From Galaxea fascicularis (lineage: Eukaryota; Cnidaria; Anthozoa; Scleractinia; Euphylliidae): a stretch of DNA of 64,000 nucleotides. The notes under the pieces were generated by a model, which searched no databases, was not told the DNA's origin, and was given only the letters and a program-made list of their open reading frames with translations. Location: NCBI GenBank assembly GCA_948470475.1, contig OX419345.1, positions 21,509,000-21,572,999 of the forward strand, in the 5' to 3' direction. Both the position numbers and the translations under genes were made by a program. Position 1 is the stretch's first letter; every line of letters starts with the position of its first letter. Of this stretch, positions 41,101 through 51,999 are shown in pieces.

Positions 41101-44100
41101 ATGGCTTCTGGTCAAGGGGGACTGGGAATCTCGAACGTTGCAGCGAAATCGAACCAAGCAAGCCACAAAGTATTTGTGAAAAGAACTGGATATGGGACCA
41201 TCAACAGGTCAGTTTTATTCATGGAGCGATTAGTTCTGTTGTGCGTGACACTTGCTATCAGTACGGACGCATTCACGCACAACAGCATAAACAGTTGTTT
41301 CTTGCACATCAGGATATAGAGCTTCAGTAAATTACGTACAGAGAAGGGCTGTGGTAAATCATTAAAGTAGCCGATGGAATAAAAGCTGGTACAACTACAA
41401 AGAATCTGAAACCTTTCGGTCACTGATGTCATTCAGATAACTCACTGTTGGTCGGTTTCGATCCCTATGCTCGTCACTGATTCTATCTACATTTTGTCTA
41501 TATTCAGTTTTTTTAGGTTTAATTGCCATTGTTTCCTGAACGAGCTTTTACTGCAAGGGTGTTGCTCTCCAGTTTTGAAAATCTCGAAGATAGAAAATCA
41601 TCGTTGATCATCTGCTGTTTCGTGAGGGCGTATGGAAAACCGGAAAATCTGGAATGCGGAATCCCTAGCCGGAACCGGAACCGGATCCGGAACCGGACAA
41701 ATTAATAAATGAGTTAAACAATAAACATTATATTTAATTTAATTTTGCCAGAACAGTGATTAATGGCCCAGGAATTAAGTTTCAAGAGTAATCAGGTGTT
41801 CAGTTATCAAGACTTCAAAATTAGACTCGGACTTTTCTTGTGGGTAGCACATCAACCAAGTGATGTTTCTCGTCTTGATCTCCACTTTCAATTTTTTTCT
41901 CTGTTTCCTCAATTTCCTTCATCACTACGTACCAAGTATAATTACAGACGTTTGGGCCCTACTATTATTTCCATCATTGGAATTTGTATATAACTGCTGA
42001 ATATCGTAGCGATTCAACCATTCTTTCATGCAGAATGTCAAATGAATGAAAGAAATGAGTAACTAAGGTTCTAGAGAAGGGAATGAATAATGCAGCCCTG
42101 ATAACTATCATTAAAATAATGGCTGTTTAAGAAAGCAGTTAGGTTCTGATTAGTTGCAGTCCCTGAATACTCAGTCGCTCAACCTGCAGTCAGGGCCTCT
42201 GGCTGCTAGGATTAACAGTTAAAGTCAGTTTCCCAGTTTGACAATGTGCTGATAGTATCTCAAATGCTGATAATAGGTGAGCCACCATCTTGAATTATAT
42301 ATTGAGAAAGATTTCATCACGGAACTGGTTTTAGTGTTTCCCAGTTTACCCCGGTTCCGGTTCCGGTTCCGGTTCCGGTTCCATTGCCGTTTTTGGATTC
42401 CGGGTCCGTTTCCGGATTTCCTGGTTTTCCATACTCCCTTTCGTGACGTTTATTGTATTGTTTGGTTTCCAAATTTGCATAATGAGCTGCTATCGCAGAA
42501 TGGTTTCGGTTTGGTGTTTAAAGAAAAGTCATTTACAACACCAAATAAAATGTTGCTAAAGACTGGACGCAGGATAACTTCAAAATATACTCTAAACCAG
42601 GCCTCAGGTCTCAGTATGCTGTCCTTTGCCATCATAAAATTGAGTTGCATGCTTTCTGTTATGCACGATTAATTAAACCTACCGATTTTCAGGCTGTCAA
42701 GTGCATGCGCACAATAAAAAAATTACCAGTCAATCCAACAACTACTCCGATTCCAATAGCTAGTGTCTATGATGTTTGAAGCACAGAAAAATAATATGTT
42801 CAAGGAGGGTTCTTCATCAGACGAGAAATAATTGCATTCGGGAAGTCAGTGATCTTTAGCAGGGGTCCGTTGTCCCATTGGGTTCAAAGTGATGAAGTGA
42901 TCAATAACAACAGTTGAACGTATCAAATGCAGACCAAAACTCTTCCTTGTTTACAGGGTTGCAACTGAGGAGAGTGATGGATCCTTTCTCCAATTTGATG
43001 ACATTTTTAAGTCCATTGGAGAGTTTGGTTCCTACCAGATCAACCTCTTCTTCCTTACATGCGTCTTAGTAAACATACCAAGCGCTCTTCAACTCGCCGG
43101 CATGTTCTTCATAACTGGGACACCAAAGTTTCAATGTGTAACACCCAGTGTCGAGTGCGATGTGGATAAATGTTGCAACAATTGTACAAGATACGAGTTT
43201 ATCGAAGATCAGTTTACCAGCGTAGCCACAGAGGTCAGTGCATTCTTAAAATTACATCTCAGCAGTACATCCAAGACTCTTCGTAAAAGTTAACCTAATG
43301 AACAAACTATCTGTTCCGTTTCCCAAGAACAATACCAGAAAATATATGCAGATGATAATTATTTATTTAAATTCCCTTTTTCATGAGAACAAAAAGGGCT
43401 CGAGGGAATGAACTACGTTTACGGGGTTTAGGGCCGGTAATCTGAGCTGTTGGGGCTCTCTTTTCTTTCTCCAGTATAATCTGATTTGTGGCAGAGCTTA
43501 CATCGCCGCCAATGTACAAGCAGGGTTTTTGGTTGGAATGTTGATCGGCTCGTTCATCTTCGGAGCAGTCTCGGATGTGTTTGGGCGGCGGTTTTGTATG
43601 TCGATATGTTCCTTGCTCACGGTAAGTGTATGATTCAGAATGAACTTTTGTCTGCAAACATAACGTAAGTCACTGTTGTACTGCGAGTATGGTTTTGTCA
43701 TAAGTGAGACCCAAGCTGACCGTGCTCAGCACAAGGGAAGCGAAAATGTGTAGGTTCGTGGTCTTTCACAGACAATTATCATATTTAGGGGTTTTGTATG
43801 GCCAGGTTGCAGTGCTCTACCTATCAGAACACTTCATGACAATTGTCAGTGAAACACCACGTACCTACGCCAAAATGTTTGGCCACTGCTGACCAGAAAA
43901 GTGTGCGGGCTCTTACGTATAGCCCAGTCTCAATTTTAGTTACTTTTCTCCTTCAGTCAGCTTTCAGTCTCGGTGCAGTGTATACACATTCCTTGGTCCT
44001 GTTCACAATTCTTCGTTCTGCTACTGCAGCTTCGATGACGGGTTGTTTTGCTGCCCAATACGTGTATAGCCTGGAGATCGTAGGACCCAGTTACCGCACC

Positions 44101-47100
44101 ATGGTGTCACAGAGTGCACTTATATTCTGGGAGCTTGGAGGTTGTGGTATGGCTTTACTAGCTTACTACATTCGGGGATGGCGGATCCTTCTTCTCGTAA
44201 TCAGCTGCCCTCCAGCGCTGTTTATTTTCCTTTGGTGGTAAGTTTGCAGACAATCAGGCCCGTAGGGAGGAGGGATGCGACGGGTGCGTTCGTACCACCC
44301 CCTCCCCCCTCCCCACGGGCTGCGGAAGTCCGCCCGGGTCCACCTACTATGGACCGATGACTCAAACGAGAATTTAAAAACCAAAGTAGCTGGCGTAGAT
44401 TGAAAATGAAGTTTTAATAAAGTGGTCCATCCGATGAACAGTCACTAATTAACCAAAACTTAAATTGTAATTTGGTCTGAAACACTGCGTAAAAATTCCG
44501 TTATTAAAAACTTAACTAAAATCACGAAGGTGAAGACTTTTCCTTGCCTTGTGTTGTGGCTCTGAATAGAGAGACCCTTACCAACTCGCGCAGGAGTCGC
44601 TTGAGCGGTCCCACGCACCCCCCCTCTCCCCCCTCCCCTCCATCCACCATTCAAAATTCTGGCTGCCCACAGTGAGTTTCTGATACCGGCGTTGTTGTTC
44701 CCCCGTTCTTTGGTTCGGAGTGAGAGGTATTCAAGCTGTCCATTTAAAGTGCACCTAACCCCAAAATATTTTTTTCGCTTAAATATATCTTTGCACCTGT
44801 TCGAAACACATTGAGCCTTTTTGCGCCTTTTTAAACCAAATCTTGACTATTTGTAGGCTATAAAAGTTACGAGTCATCTGTCCCACGACCGAGCTAGTAA
44901 GGGACATGGGTCTATTCCTTACATGACGTCACAAACTGATTTGCATGGCATTAAGTCTTTGTGAAAATGCATGCAAAGCAGTTTGTGACGTCATGTAAGG
45001 AATAGACCCATGCCCTTTCAAGCTCGGTCGTGGGGCAGATGATGGCTAGATTTCGTAACTTTTACAGCCTATAAAAAGTCAATATTTGATTGAAATAGGC
45101 GCAAAACGGCGCAATATGTTCCAGACAGGTGCAAATATTAATTAAGCGAAAAAAATATTTTGGGGTTAGGTGCACTTTAAAATTATATGAAATTATCTGA
45201 AGATTTCTTGTTACTTAATCCGTCCACAAAGCGTCGTTCATGTACATATGAAAATCATCAACACAATGAACCATTTTGTTTTACAGCATTTTGCCGGAGT
45301 CGCCCAGATGGCTCGTCGCACAGGGTCGCACAGACCAAGCAAGTCGTGTTTTGTTGAAATTTTCCGATAAAAATGCAAGACCTTTAGACTCAGATTTTCT
45401 GACAAGTGCATTGGGCAGCTGTCACCGCGGAGAAGCAGATAAACAAACAACAAAACCAAGGCATTCACCTGTAGACCTTTTACGAACACCTCGCATGCGC
45501 AAAAGAACCCTCATCTTTTGGTTTAACTGGTAAGGCATTGGGTATCTTGAGTTTTGATGTAAAACTCTTTCTCGACCTGTTTTGAGATAGGCTTAGACAC
45601 AGGCTTAGACACAGGCCTAGAATTTTAGACACCGAAAAAATATTAAAATCTTGAGAATTTTAGACAAGGAGTAAAAGTAGAAATTTAGAGGAATTTTAGC
45701 TTCCAAGTGACATTTGGACAATTTTACACAAAGAAAAGTCGCAAATTTTTATTTTGTGCCACTGTTGACCAACTTGAGGACATAGCCTGTGGAATTATGG
45801 CACGATGCTGCAATCTCGTACCCAGAGTCCTCTGGCTCTTTAGTCTGCGGGGTTGTGACAAGGAAATGGAATTTTTCGTTCTTAGAAAACGTGAGCTTCC
45901 GGTTTTTGTGCGCATGCTTTAATTCAAAACGGAAGACATTCTCGTCCCGAGAGGCCGCGATTTTTTTGGTCAGGACCAATAATAACGACCTCTGGCCATT
46001 GGCCAGTTCGGAGATACGCGCAATCGCAGTGAAGGTCCATTTTTGTAACCGTTAGCAACCACTATTGTTGCAAACTTCCGAGTTTGCGTAGAAGAACCGG
46101 GAGTCCGTGAATCACGGACGCGTCCTGGTTTGGAAGTTTGGAACTAGCTAGAGGTCATTTTTCGTGATGCTGACCGAAAGAATCGTGGCCTCTGGGGACG
46201 AGAATGAACGGAAAAGAAAATGGTTATCAGTCATTCTTTATTGCTGTATCTTCATTATGCTTTTGCTATACAAAGAAAATCATCTGTTTTAACATTTTTC
46301 GAGAATTTCAGAATTTTCGTAAGGAATTTAAGAGCGTTTTGGGAGAAATTTCGGGAAGCGATTTAGTCTTATTTTCCACGAATTTTTGTTGCTAAGCCTA
46401 ATTTGAGAGCCAAATGGCAAAAATGGCATTACGTTTTAAGGGGGTACTACGGTTGAATTTTTGGGGAAAATGGGGTGAATTAATAATGAAAGAACGAAAG
46501 AAGGGTAGAAAAGAAATACACATAAACCAGTAAGCCCGCTAACGGGCTCAGGGGCACCTTGTTGTGGTGGCGGACTATCTGGCCTTTGTCTAATAATTAT
46601 TCACTTTAAATATTTTTCAATTTTCCATCCCCCAACTTTTATTCCTTCAAAACATTCCAAAATTCATCTAAGAAATCTCAAACATTTACTGTAACAAAGA
46701 CTCCGAGTTAATGGATCCATTTTTCGATTGAATGAAATCTTTGCGAGATTCGTAGTGTCCCCTGATGTCCTTGTATTCCACCATCCGTTCACAAGATCAG
46801 GTCTGCCCATGGTTGAATGGTTTAATTTTGTTCCCGCAAAAGTCTTTTGAAAACAATGCGTTCAAAAAACGGATTTCTTGCAAAACCTGTCTCCAGCACT
46901 AACTAGAGCTCCAACTCTTGGTTTCTTTCTACAGGATGGTACAGTGCATGGTAGTATTCGGCTTCTTGTTCTACACGTCTGATTTGGCGGGAAATCCATG
47001 TCTCAACGTGGTGTTGATGTGTTGTAGTGATGCAATAGGCACTCTTATATCATGGGTAGTGATACAAAAGTAAGCAATAACGTTTGTCTAATGTAGTCAA

Positions 47101-48531
47101 ACCTCTACTTAATGTCATCTCGTCTTATCTCATCCCTTCTCATTTCATCTGATCTCATCTCATCCAATCTCATCTCATCTCATCTCATCCCATCCCATCC
47201 CATCTTATTTCATCAAATCCCATTTCATCCCACCTCATCTCATCTCGTCCCCATCCCAACCCATTTCATCCCGTCCCATCTAGTCCCATGCCATGCGATC
47301 TCATCTTATCTGATCCCTGTATAAATGTGGACTAACAGAGTGTTTTTTCCTTCAGATTTGGCCGTCGTATCCCTTGCTTTGTTTTTATGATTGTCGGTGG
47401 AGTGTTTTGTCTAGTTGTTCTCGCCGTACCAAAGAGTAAGTATTGAATAACTTTTAAATTAAGCCAAAATTAAAATACATTGTGTTACATGCATCTTGTC
47501 AAAGAATTGTATGGTGGATACACAATGTTTTATCACGATCCCGTCCTGTCTCCTCGCCTTCGTATCTGCTAGATTTCGAGGGTTGGGTGGGAGTGGGGGG
47601 CGGGGGTATGCTAAGCGTTATAGCTCTTTGCCATGTCCACTTAATTCTAACTAAAACTTCGTGTTCAATTTTGCAGACAAAACGCAAGTCAGTTTAGCGG
47701 TTGCGTTGATTGGACGAGCTCTTGTCAGTATGACATTTAATGTCATGTGGCTTTACGCCACTGAATTGTACCCCACAACAATCAGGTGCAAAACTGTTTC
47801 TTTGCTTAAATTTATGTACGAATGATATTTCAACAGCTGCGGACGAAACTTCGTTAAACAAAGTGAATTGATAGCATGGCGAAAGTGCAATGTAAAACTG
47901 GCCAACTTGTTGTTGATCCTTATTAAAAAATCTTTTATCAGTAATTTTTTTTTGCCTGACTGACTTGGAAGATGAGTCAAGCTACTGTATGTGGGTGGGT
48001 TTCTCAGGGCTGGTCAGAACAGTATCATTCTTAGGGAATCAAATTCTGTTTTAATGCATACATGTTGTATTAGTTTTGACCATCAACGTGGTTGTCGTAG
48101 AAATCGATGATCGTTACAGCTCTAGCAGAAAGAGCTAACTTTTAGAAATGGTTGTTTTTTTTTTAGAAACCTCGCTGTTGGCAGCTGTTCGACGTTCGCT
48201 CGGTTGGGTTCAATAGCAGCCCCTTATATTGTTATGTTGGTAAGAGGATCGTTCCAGATTCAGGCTTTAGATCTTTAATCTATGGCAGATTAAAACGTGC
48301 ATTGTCAACCTATTTTTGTATTTTTCAGTCTCAGTTACCTGGACTAAGCATCACCCTTCCCATGGTTATCTTTGGCGTTTTGGCGATAACCGCTGGCCTT
48401 ATGGTACTATGGCTTCCAGAGTCTCTTCATTCAAACATGTGTCAGACGATTGAGGAAGTGGCGCGAGCAAAAGAGTATTACGGCTTCGTGTGGATGGGGA
48501 AACAGGTTCCGAACCCGTTCTCGTGTCTAAG
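41101..48531 (+). CDS. SLC22-family transporter, tandem paralogue (terminal exon unresolved)
   Basis: Ten exons align one-to-one with the gene at 29632: 41101-41207, 42957-43233, 43475-43621, 43957-44237, 45287-45529, 46935-47069, 47356-47435, 47677-47785, 48167-48239 and 48329-48531. Exons 2-10 have identical lengths to their counterparts, so no frameshift occurred. The protein keeps CDVDKCCNNC, SDVFGRRF, PESPRWL and LYATELYPTTIR. The ATG at the start of exon 2 in the first paralogue is GCA here, so translation must begin in exon 1. No counterpart of the final exon was found. Reading through the last donor gives a stop at 48533-48535 (CLR-stop), and a possible alternative last exon is 49844-49892 (RLKLRVSSTKSGRSIT). 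The last two residues of the exon-10 codon and the C-terminus are therefore open. Confidence 0.87.
41630..42440. repeat. Inverted pair of CCGGAA/GGTTCC hexamer tracts
   Basis: 41669-41696 is a run of CCGGAA units and 42351-42382 a run of GGTTCC units, the inverse. Flanks are also inverted copies (TATGGAAAACCGGAAAATC on the left and its diverged inverse near 42410-42440). It is probably a degraded foldback element within intron 1 of the second SLC22 paralogue. Confidence 0.55.
44743..45181. mobile_element. 439-bp foldback element with TGACGTCA in both arms
   Basis: Nearly the whole element is one long imperfect palindrome, from TTTAAAGTGCACCTAACCCC to its inverse at 45181. The arms include CATGACGTCACAAACTG near 44922 and its inverse near 44983, separated by only ~45 bp. 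It lies in intron 4 of the second SLC22 paralogue and has no coding capacity. Confidence 0.82.
45812..46207. mobile_element. Probable MITE, TCTCGT..CCCAGAG termini
   Basis: The left end TCTCGTACCCAGAGTCC and the right end CTCTGGGGACGAGAA are imperfect inverted repeats. The interior has no coding region of note. It is in intron 5 of the second SLC22 paralogue. The ends are approximate. Confidence 0.5.
46475..46745. repeat. Dispersed repeat, second copy
   Basis: Matches 34070-34290 (ATGAAAGAACGAAAGAAGG..., GGCACCTTGTTGTGGTGGCG...). It is about 50 bp longer in the middle and lies in intron 5 of the second SLC22 paralogue. Confidence 0.6.
47114..47312. repeat. CATCT/CATCC pentanucleotide microsatellite
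   Basis: About 200 bp of imperfect TCATC, TCCCA and TCTCA units in intron 6 of the second SLC22 paralogue. It is translatable but meaningless as protein. Confidence 0.85.
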
Positions 48532-48535
48532 GTGA

Positions 48536-51300
48536 GATGCCTAAATTTTAGTCTACAAAAAGCTCTCGTTGTCTTGTCCAGATTCAGGAACTGAAGCCCT
48601 TTCTGAAAGTCGAGACGTCTCTTGAGTATTGCCCCATAAGAGTGTTATATAAAGTATGGTGAAAATGTTACCAGGATGAAAGATTTAAAACAGGAATGAT
48701 CACTCACGTACGCACGCACACACGCATTCACTCGCCCTCTCACCCACCGTTACTAATCTTGTCAAATTTCTCGGACACATTGTGTTCAATCTGTGCAGAT
48801 ATATAAGAGTCAGGAATGCTGTAGTCTTAATCTCGCTCAATAAATTATATTCCAATCAAGAAACAAAACAAAAAGGGGAGGGAAAAGCGTGCAAAATGAG
48901 GCCCGTGCAAGAATTTGTTACACATCGGCTCCCTATTGGCTACAGTTTGTATTCCATATTCATAGCAAATTTTTATCATTTATTTCAAACCGCACAATTT
49001 TGCTGACATCATGTCCGGCTGAAGAGCAAAATGTGTTATGGCTGTTTTTGACTGCTTGTCGTGAATCATGAAGGAACTGAAGAAACAATTAACCCTATGT
49101 AGTTCTATTTCAAACCGAAGGTGAGTTACAGTTTTCGCACCGAGTATTGTAGCAAACATGGTTTCGTGTCGCTCCTGGCTTATGAGTCTCTACCAGTCGC
49201 GATTTAGATATAATCCATGCTAAGTTTCTTTGAAATGAAATGGCGAAGAGGCAAAACAGAGCTAATGCTTAGAATTCAATTTCAATTTCAATTTTCAATT
49301 TTCAATTTTTATTTTATTACAGTTTCTAGCAATTTATTCCGCAATATGGATGCACTCTCCATTTCTATACCCGCAAGCACTAGTCATGTCACTCGACAAT
49401 TTACTCCTAAATATACGAACCGGTGTAGTTAAAGCAATAAGTTCTCAGCGTATAGTTATATCAGACATTTATTTACTTTAGGAACTACACAACTGTTACG
49501 ACGAACATGAAATTTAAAGTTTAGGGGTTAAGGGACCGGTCATTATTTAGCGGGGGGGGCTACTATATTTGGGGGAGGGCCATTTAAAAAAAAAATGCCT
49601 TTTAGGGGAGGTCACAGTTTGTTTTAATGGAGTAAGGGGGGAGGGCCGCAACTTCTTGGCCAAACTTTTTTCTCAGTTTAGTAACCCTTCCGCGCGCCCC
49701 CCCCCCCCACCCCCACCCCCGCTAAATAATGACCTGTCCCGAAAAAGCTTTTTAGAAAGCCGAGTTATTTCCACTAAAAAACTTGTTATATAACAATGCT
49801 TTAACAGTTAACGCTGAATTATACCTTTCCGCTGTATTAACAGACTGAAGTTACGTGTGTCAAGTACAAAGAGTGGACGATCGATTACATAAGAAAATCT
49901 GTAGTAGATCAACAAGCATGCACTGGAGGGAAGCACACAGATATGAATTTGTATTTATTGTAATAACGCCTTTGAGATATTTTCGATAAAAATGGGGGAA
50001 AATTAAATCTTAAACAAAACAGATACTAATCATTGCAAAGGAAACTGAGAGCTTTCAATTTGACGATGAGCCAAATCAAGCCACCGTAAATAAGGTTCCA
50101 CTATTGAACAGATGCTTGGGATTTTGAGAATCAATTTGCGCTGCTCATTCTGCTCGCTCGGCCAAAATGCGCGCCTGTAAAACTGGCCATATTTTGCAAA
50201 CTGCTACTGGTGTTCAATACTGTCCATCACCTTTCTCGAAAAAGGTAAATTAACTATTTAGTTTCAACTTTGAGTAATCCAGCAGATTACAGCACTATCG
50301 TGTATCGATCATCGTCGCATCCTTTTATATTCTGACTGGAAATCAACTTTGAATAGGCCATTTCCGAGTTCATGTCTGCCTCCTCTTCAAAGCGAGTCTA
50401 AGTGCGAAGTTTTTGTGATGGTAATTAGTTCTATTTTACATATGAATGAAAACTAATTTTCACTTTGAAGAGGAGGCAGATATGAACTCGGAAATGGCCT
50501 ATTTCTTGATCTGTAAAAGAACTTTGAGTGACGTTTTTATTAGTTCCAAAGAAAATCTCAATATATATTATGAAAATGTGCAACGTTTTTCTACTTGTAT
50601 TGCTGTTTTATCCGGCGATCACTCAAAGTTGAGATTTTATTGTTGAGTTTTAAGGCAGCACTGTTGGCATGACATTGACCTGACTGCTCAGCAAACGAAA
50701 AGTTTTGCAGTGGATGTCAACACTATTGTCTTTGATTTCCAAAGCAGTATTGAAACAATGGGAATCAATGTTACAATTATTCAAATTCAAAATGACGAGT
50801 TATGGTTTCTTCCTCTATGAAATGCTTCAGTTTAAGCTGATGTACCAAACATTTTTTTCCATACGAGAATTACGATTCAAAGTCGGCGTCCATTCCAGAC
50901 TTCAGTGTCAACTTGCAACAACGAAAAACCGTATTGAACAACAAGAAAAGTTTCTAAATTGTGACAAATATAGATCGTTTCCCAGAAATTTTATTCCTCT
51001 TCAAACTTTCAATTTATCTCTGAAATTAACCATTTGATGCTCGTTACAGTGGTGTTGTCTAATAAGGCAAAAAGTAAAAACGGTGTTTGGATACTTTTCG
51101 AGGAAAATTGAAGTTGGCATCTATTTTTAAGAGCAATAGCGTGTGGTTTGCCACCTGAATTAAGGGAACGACAAAAACAGGCCCAAACGTTCCTTCTTTG
51201 TTCAGTCTCCACTAAATCCGTGAAACCTGCTATTTTAAGAAAGAAATGCTGAATGTCGACCAGCTTTAAAAAAAAGAAGTGCAAAAATGACAAACCTGGC
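48536..51300. other. Non-coding region 3' of the second SLC22 paralogue
   Basis: Contains a CAATTT-type simple repeat at 49275-49312, C- and G-rich runs at 49550-49730, and the MITE at 50355-50500. The only coding candidate is the short possible last exon at 49844-49892. Confidence 0.5.
50355..50500. mobile_element. MITE, AGGCCATTTCCGA family, copy 2
   Basis: 146 bp with about 40-bp terminal inverted repeats beginning AGGCCATTTCCGAGTTCAT, flanked by AT on both sides. It shares the terminal sequence and the inner CTTCAAAG(C/T)GA block with 12211-12402, so both belong to one family. Confidence 0.82.
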
Positions 51301-51304
51301 TCAT

Positions 51305-51990
51305 TGCCATCAAAGCTGTGATACTCCGCCTTGTTCAAGAACAAATGAACACAGTCGAGCTACCACATCAAACTGGAAGTTCAGCCTGTTGTAAGAAATC
51401 TCTAGCTCGGCCAGATTTGATGGATATCACGGAGAGTAGAGAAATCTTAATCAACAAATACTTCCACTAAGAACTGTAAATATCTAATATAATGATATAT
51501 TCTATTTCCATTGTTATAAAAATATTTACAGTTTAAAAAAGAAGTATTAAATAAATCTTTATTGACTGGTTACCATCAAATCCGCGATAACCGCCGTGTT
51601 TAAGAAAAAAATGACCACAGCCGAGCTTCCACACCAAACTGGAAGTTCAACCTCTTGTAAGAAATCTCTATATTGGGCAGATTTGACGGATATCACGGAG
51701 AACAGAGATGTTCTACTAATTTAATTCGACTAGTTAATACTGTAAATATCTCATATATTAATACATTCTATTTCCATTGTTATAAAAATATTGACACTTT
51801 AAAAAAGAAGTATTAAATAAATCTTTAGTGACTTGCTACCATCAAATCCGTAATACCCGCCGTGTTTAAGAAAAAATGACTACAGTCGAGCTTCCGCATG
51901 AAACTGGAAGTTCAACCTCTTGTAAGAATTCCTTACATTGGGCAGATTTGACGGATATCACGGAGAACAGAGATCTTTTAATTATTTAAC
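51305..51990. repeat. 266-bp tandem repeat, about 2.6 copies
   Basis: Copies start with CCATCAAA at about 51307, 51573 and 51839 (spacing 266 and 266). Each includes AAACTGGAAGTTCA, a TTTGA(C/T)GGATATCACGGAGA block and, in the first two, TCTATTTCCATTGTTATAAA. The last copy is truncated where the 177-bp satellite begins. Confidence 0.85.
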
Positions 51991-51999
51991 TTCTACTTA

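Noticed and set aside
47112..47324. A 70-codon Ser/Ile/Pro/His frame
   Set aside because: Translation of the CATCT/CATCC microsatellite.
48782..49006. Possible last exon of the second SLC22 paralogue after an AG at ~48799
   Set aside because: The encoded 70 residues are hydrophobic and unlike the polar C-terminal tail of the first paralogue, with no similarity; kept only as a remote alternative.
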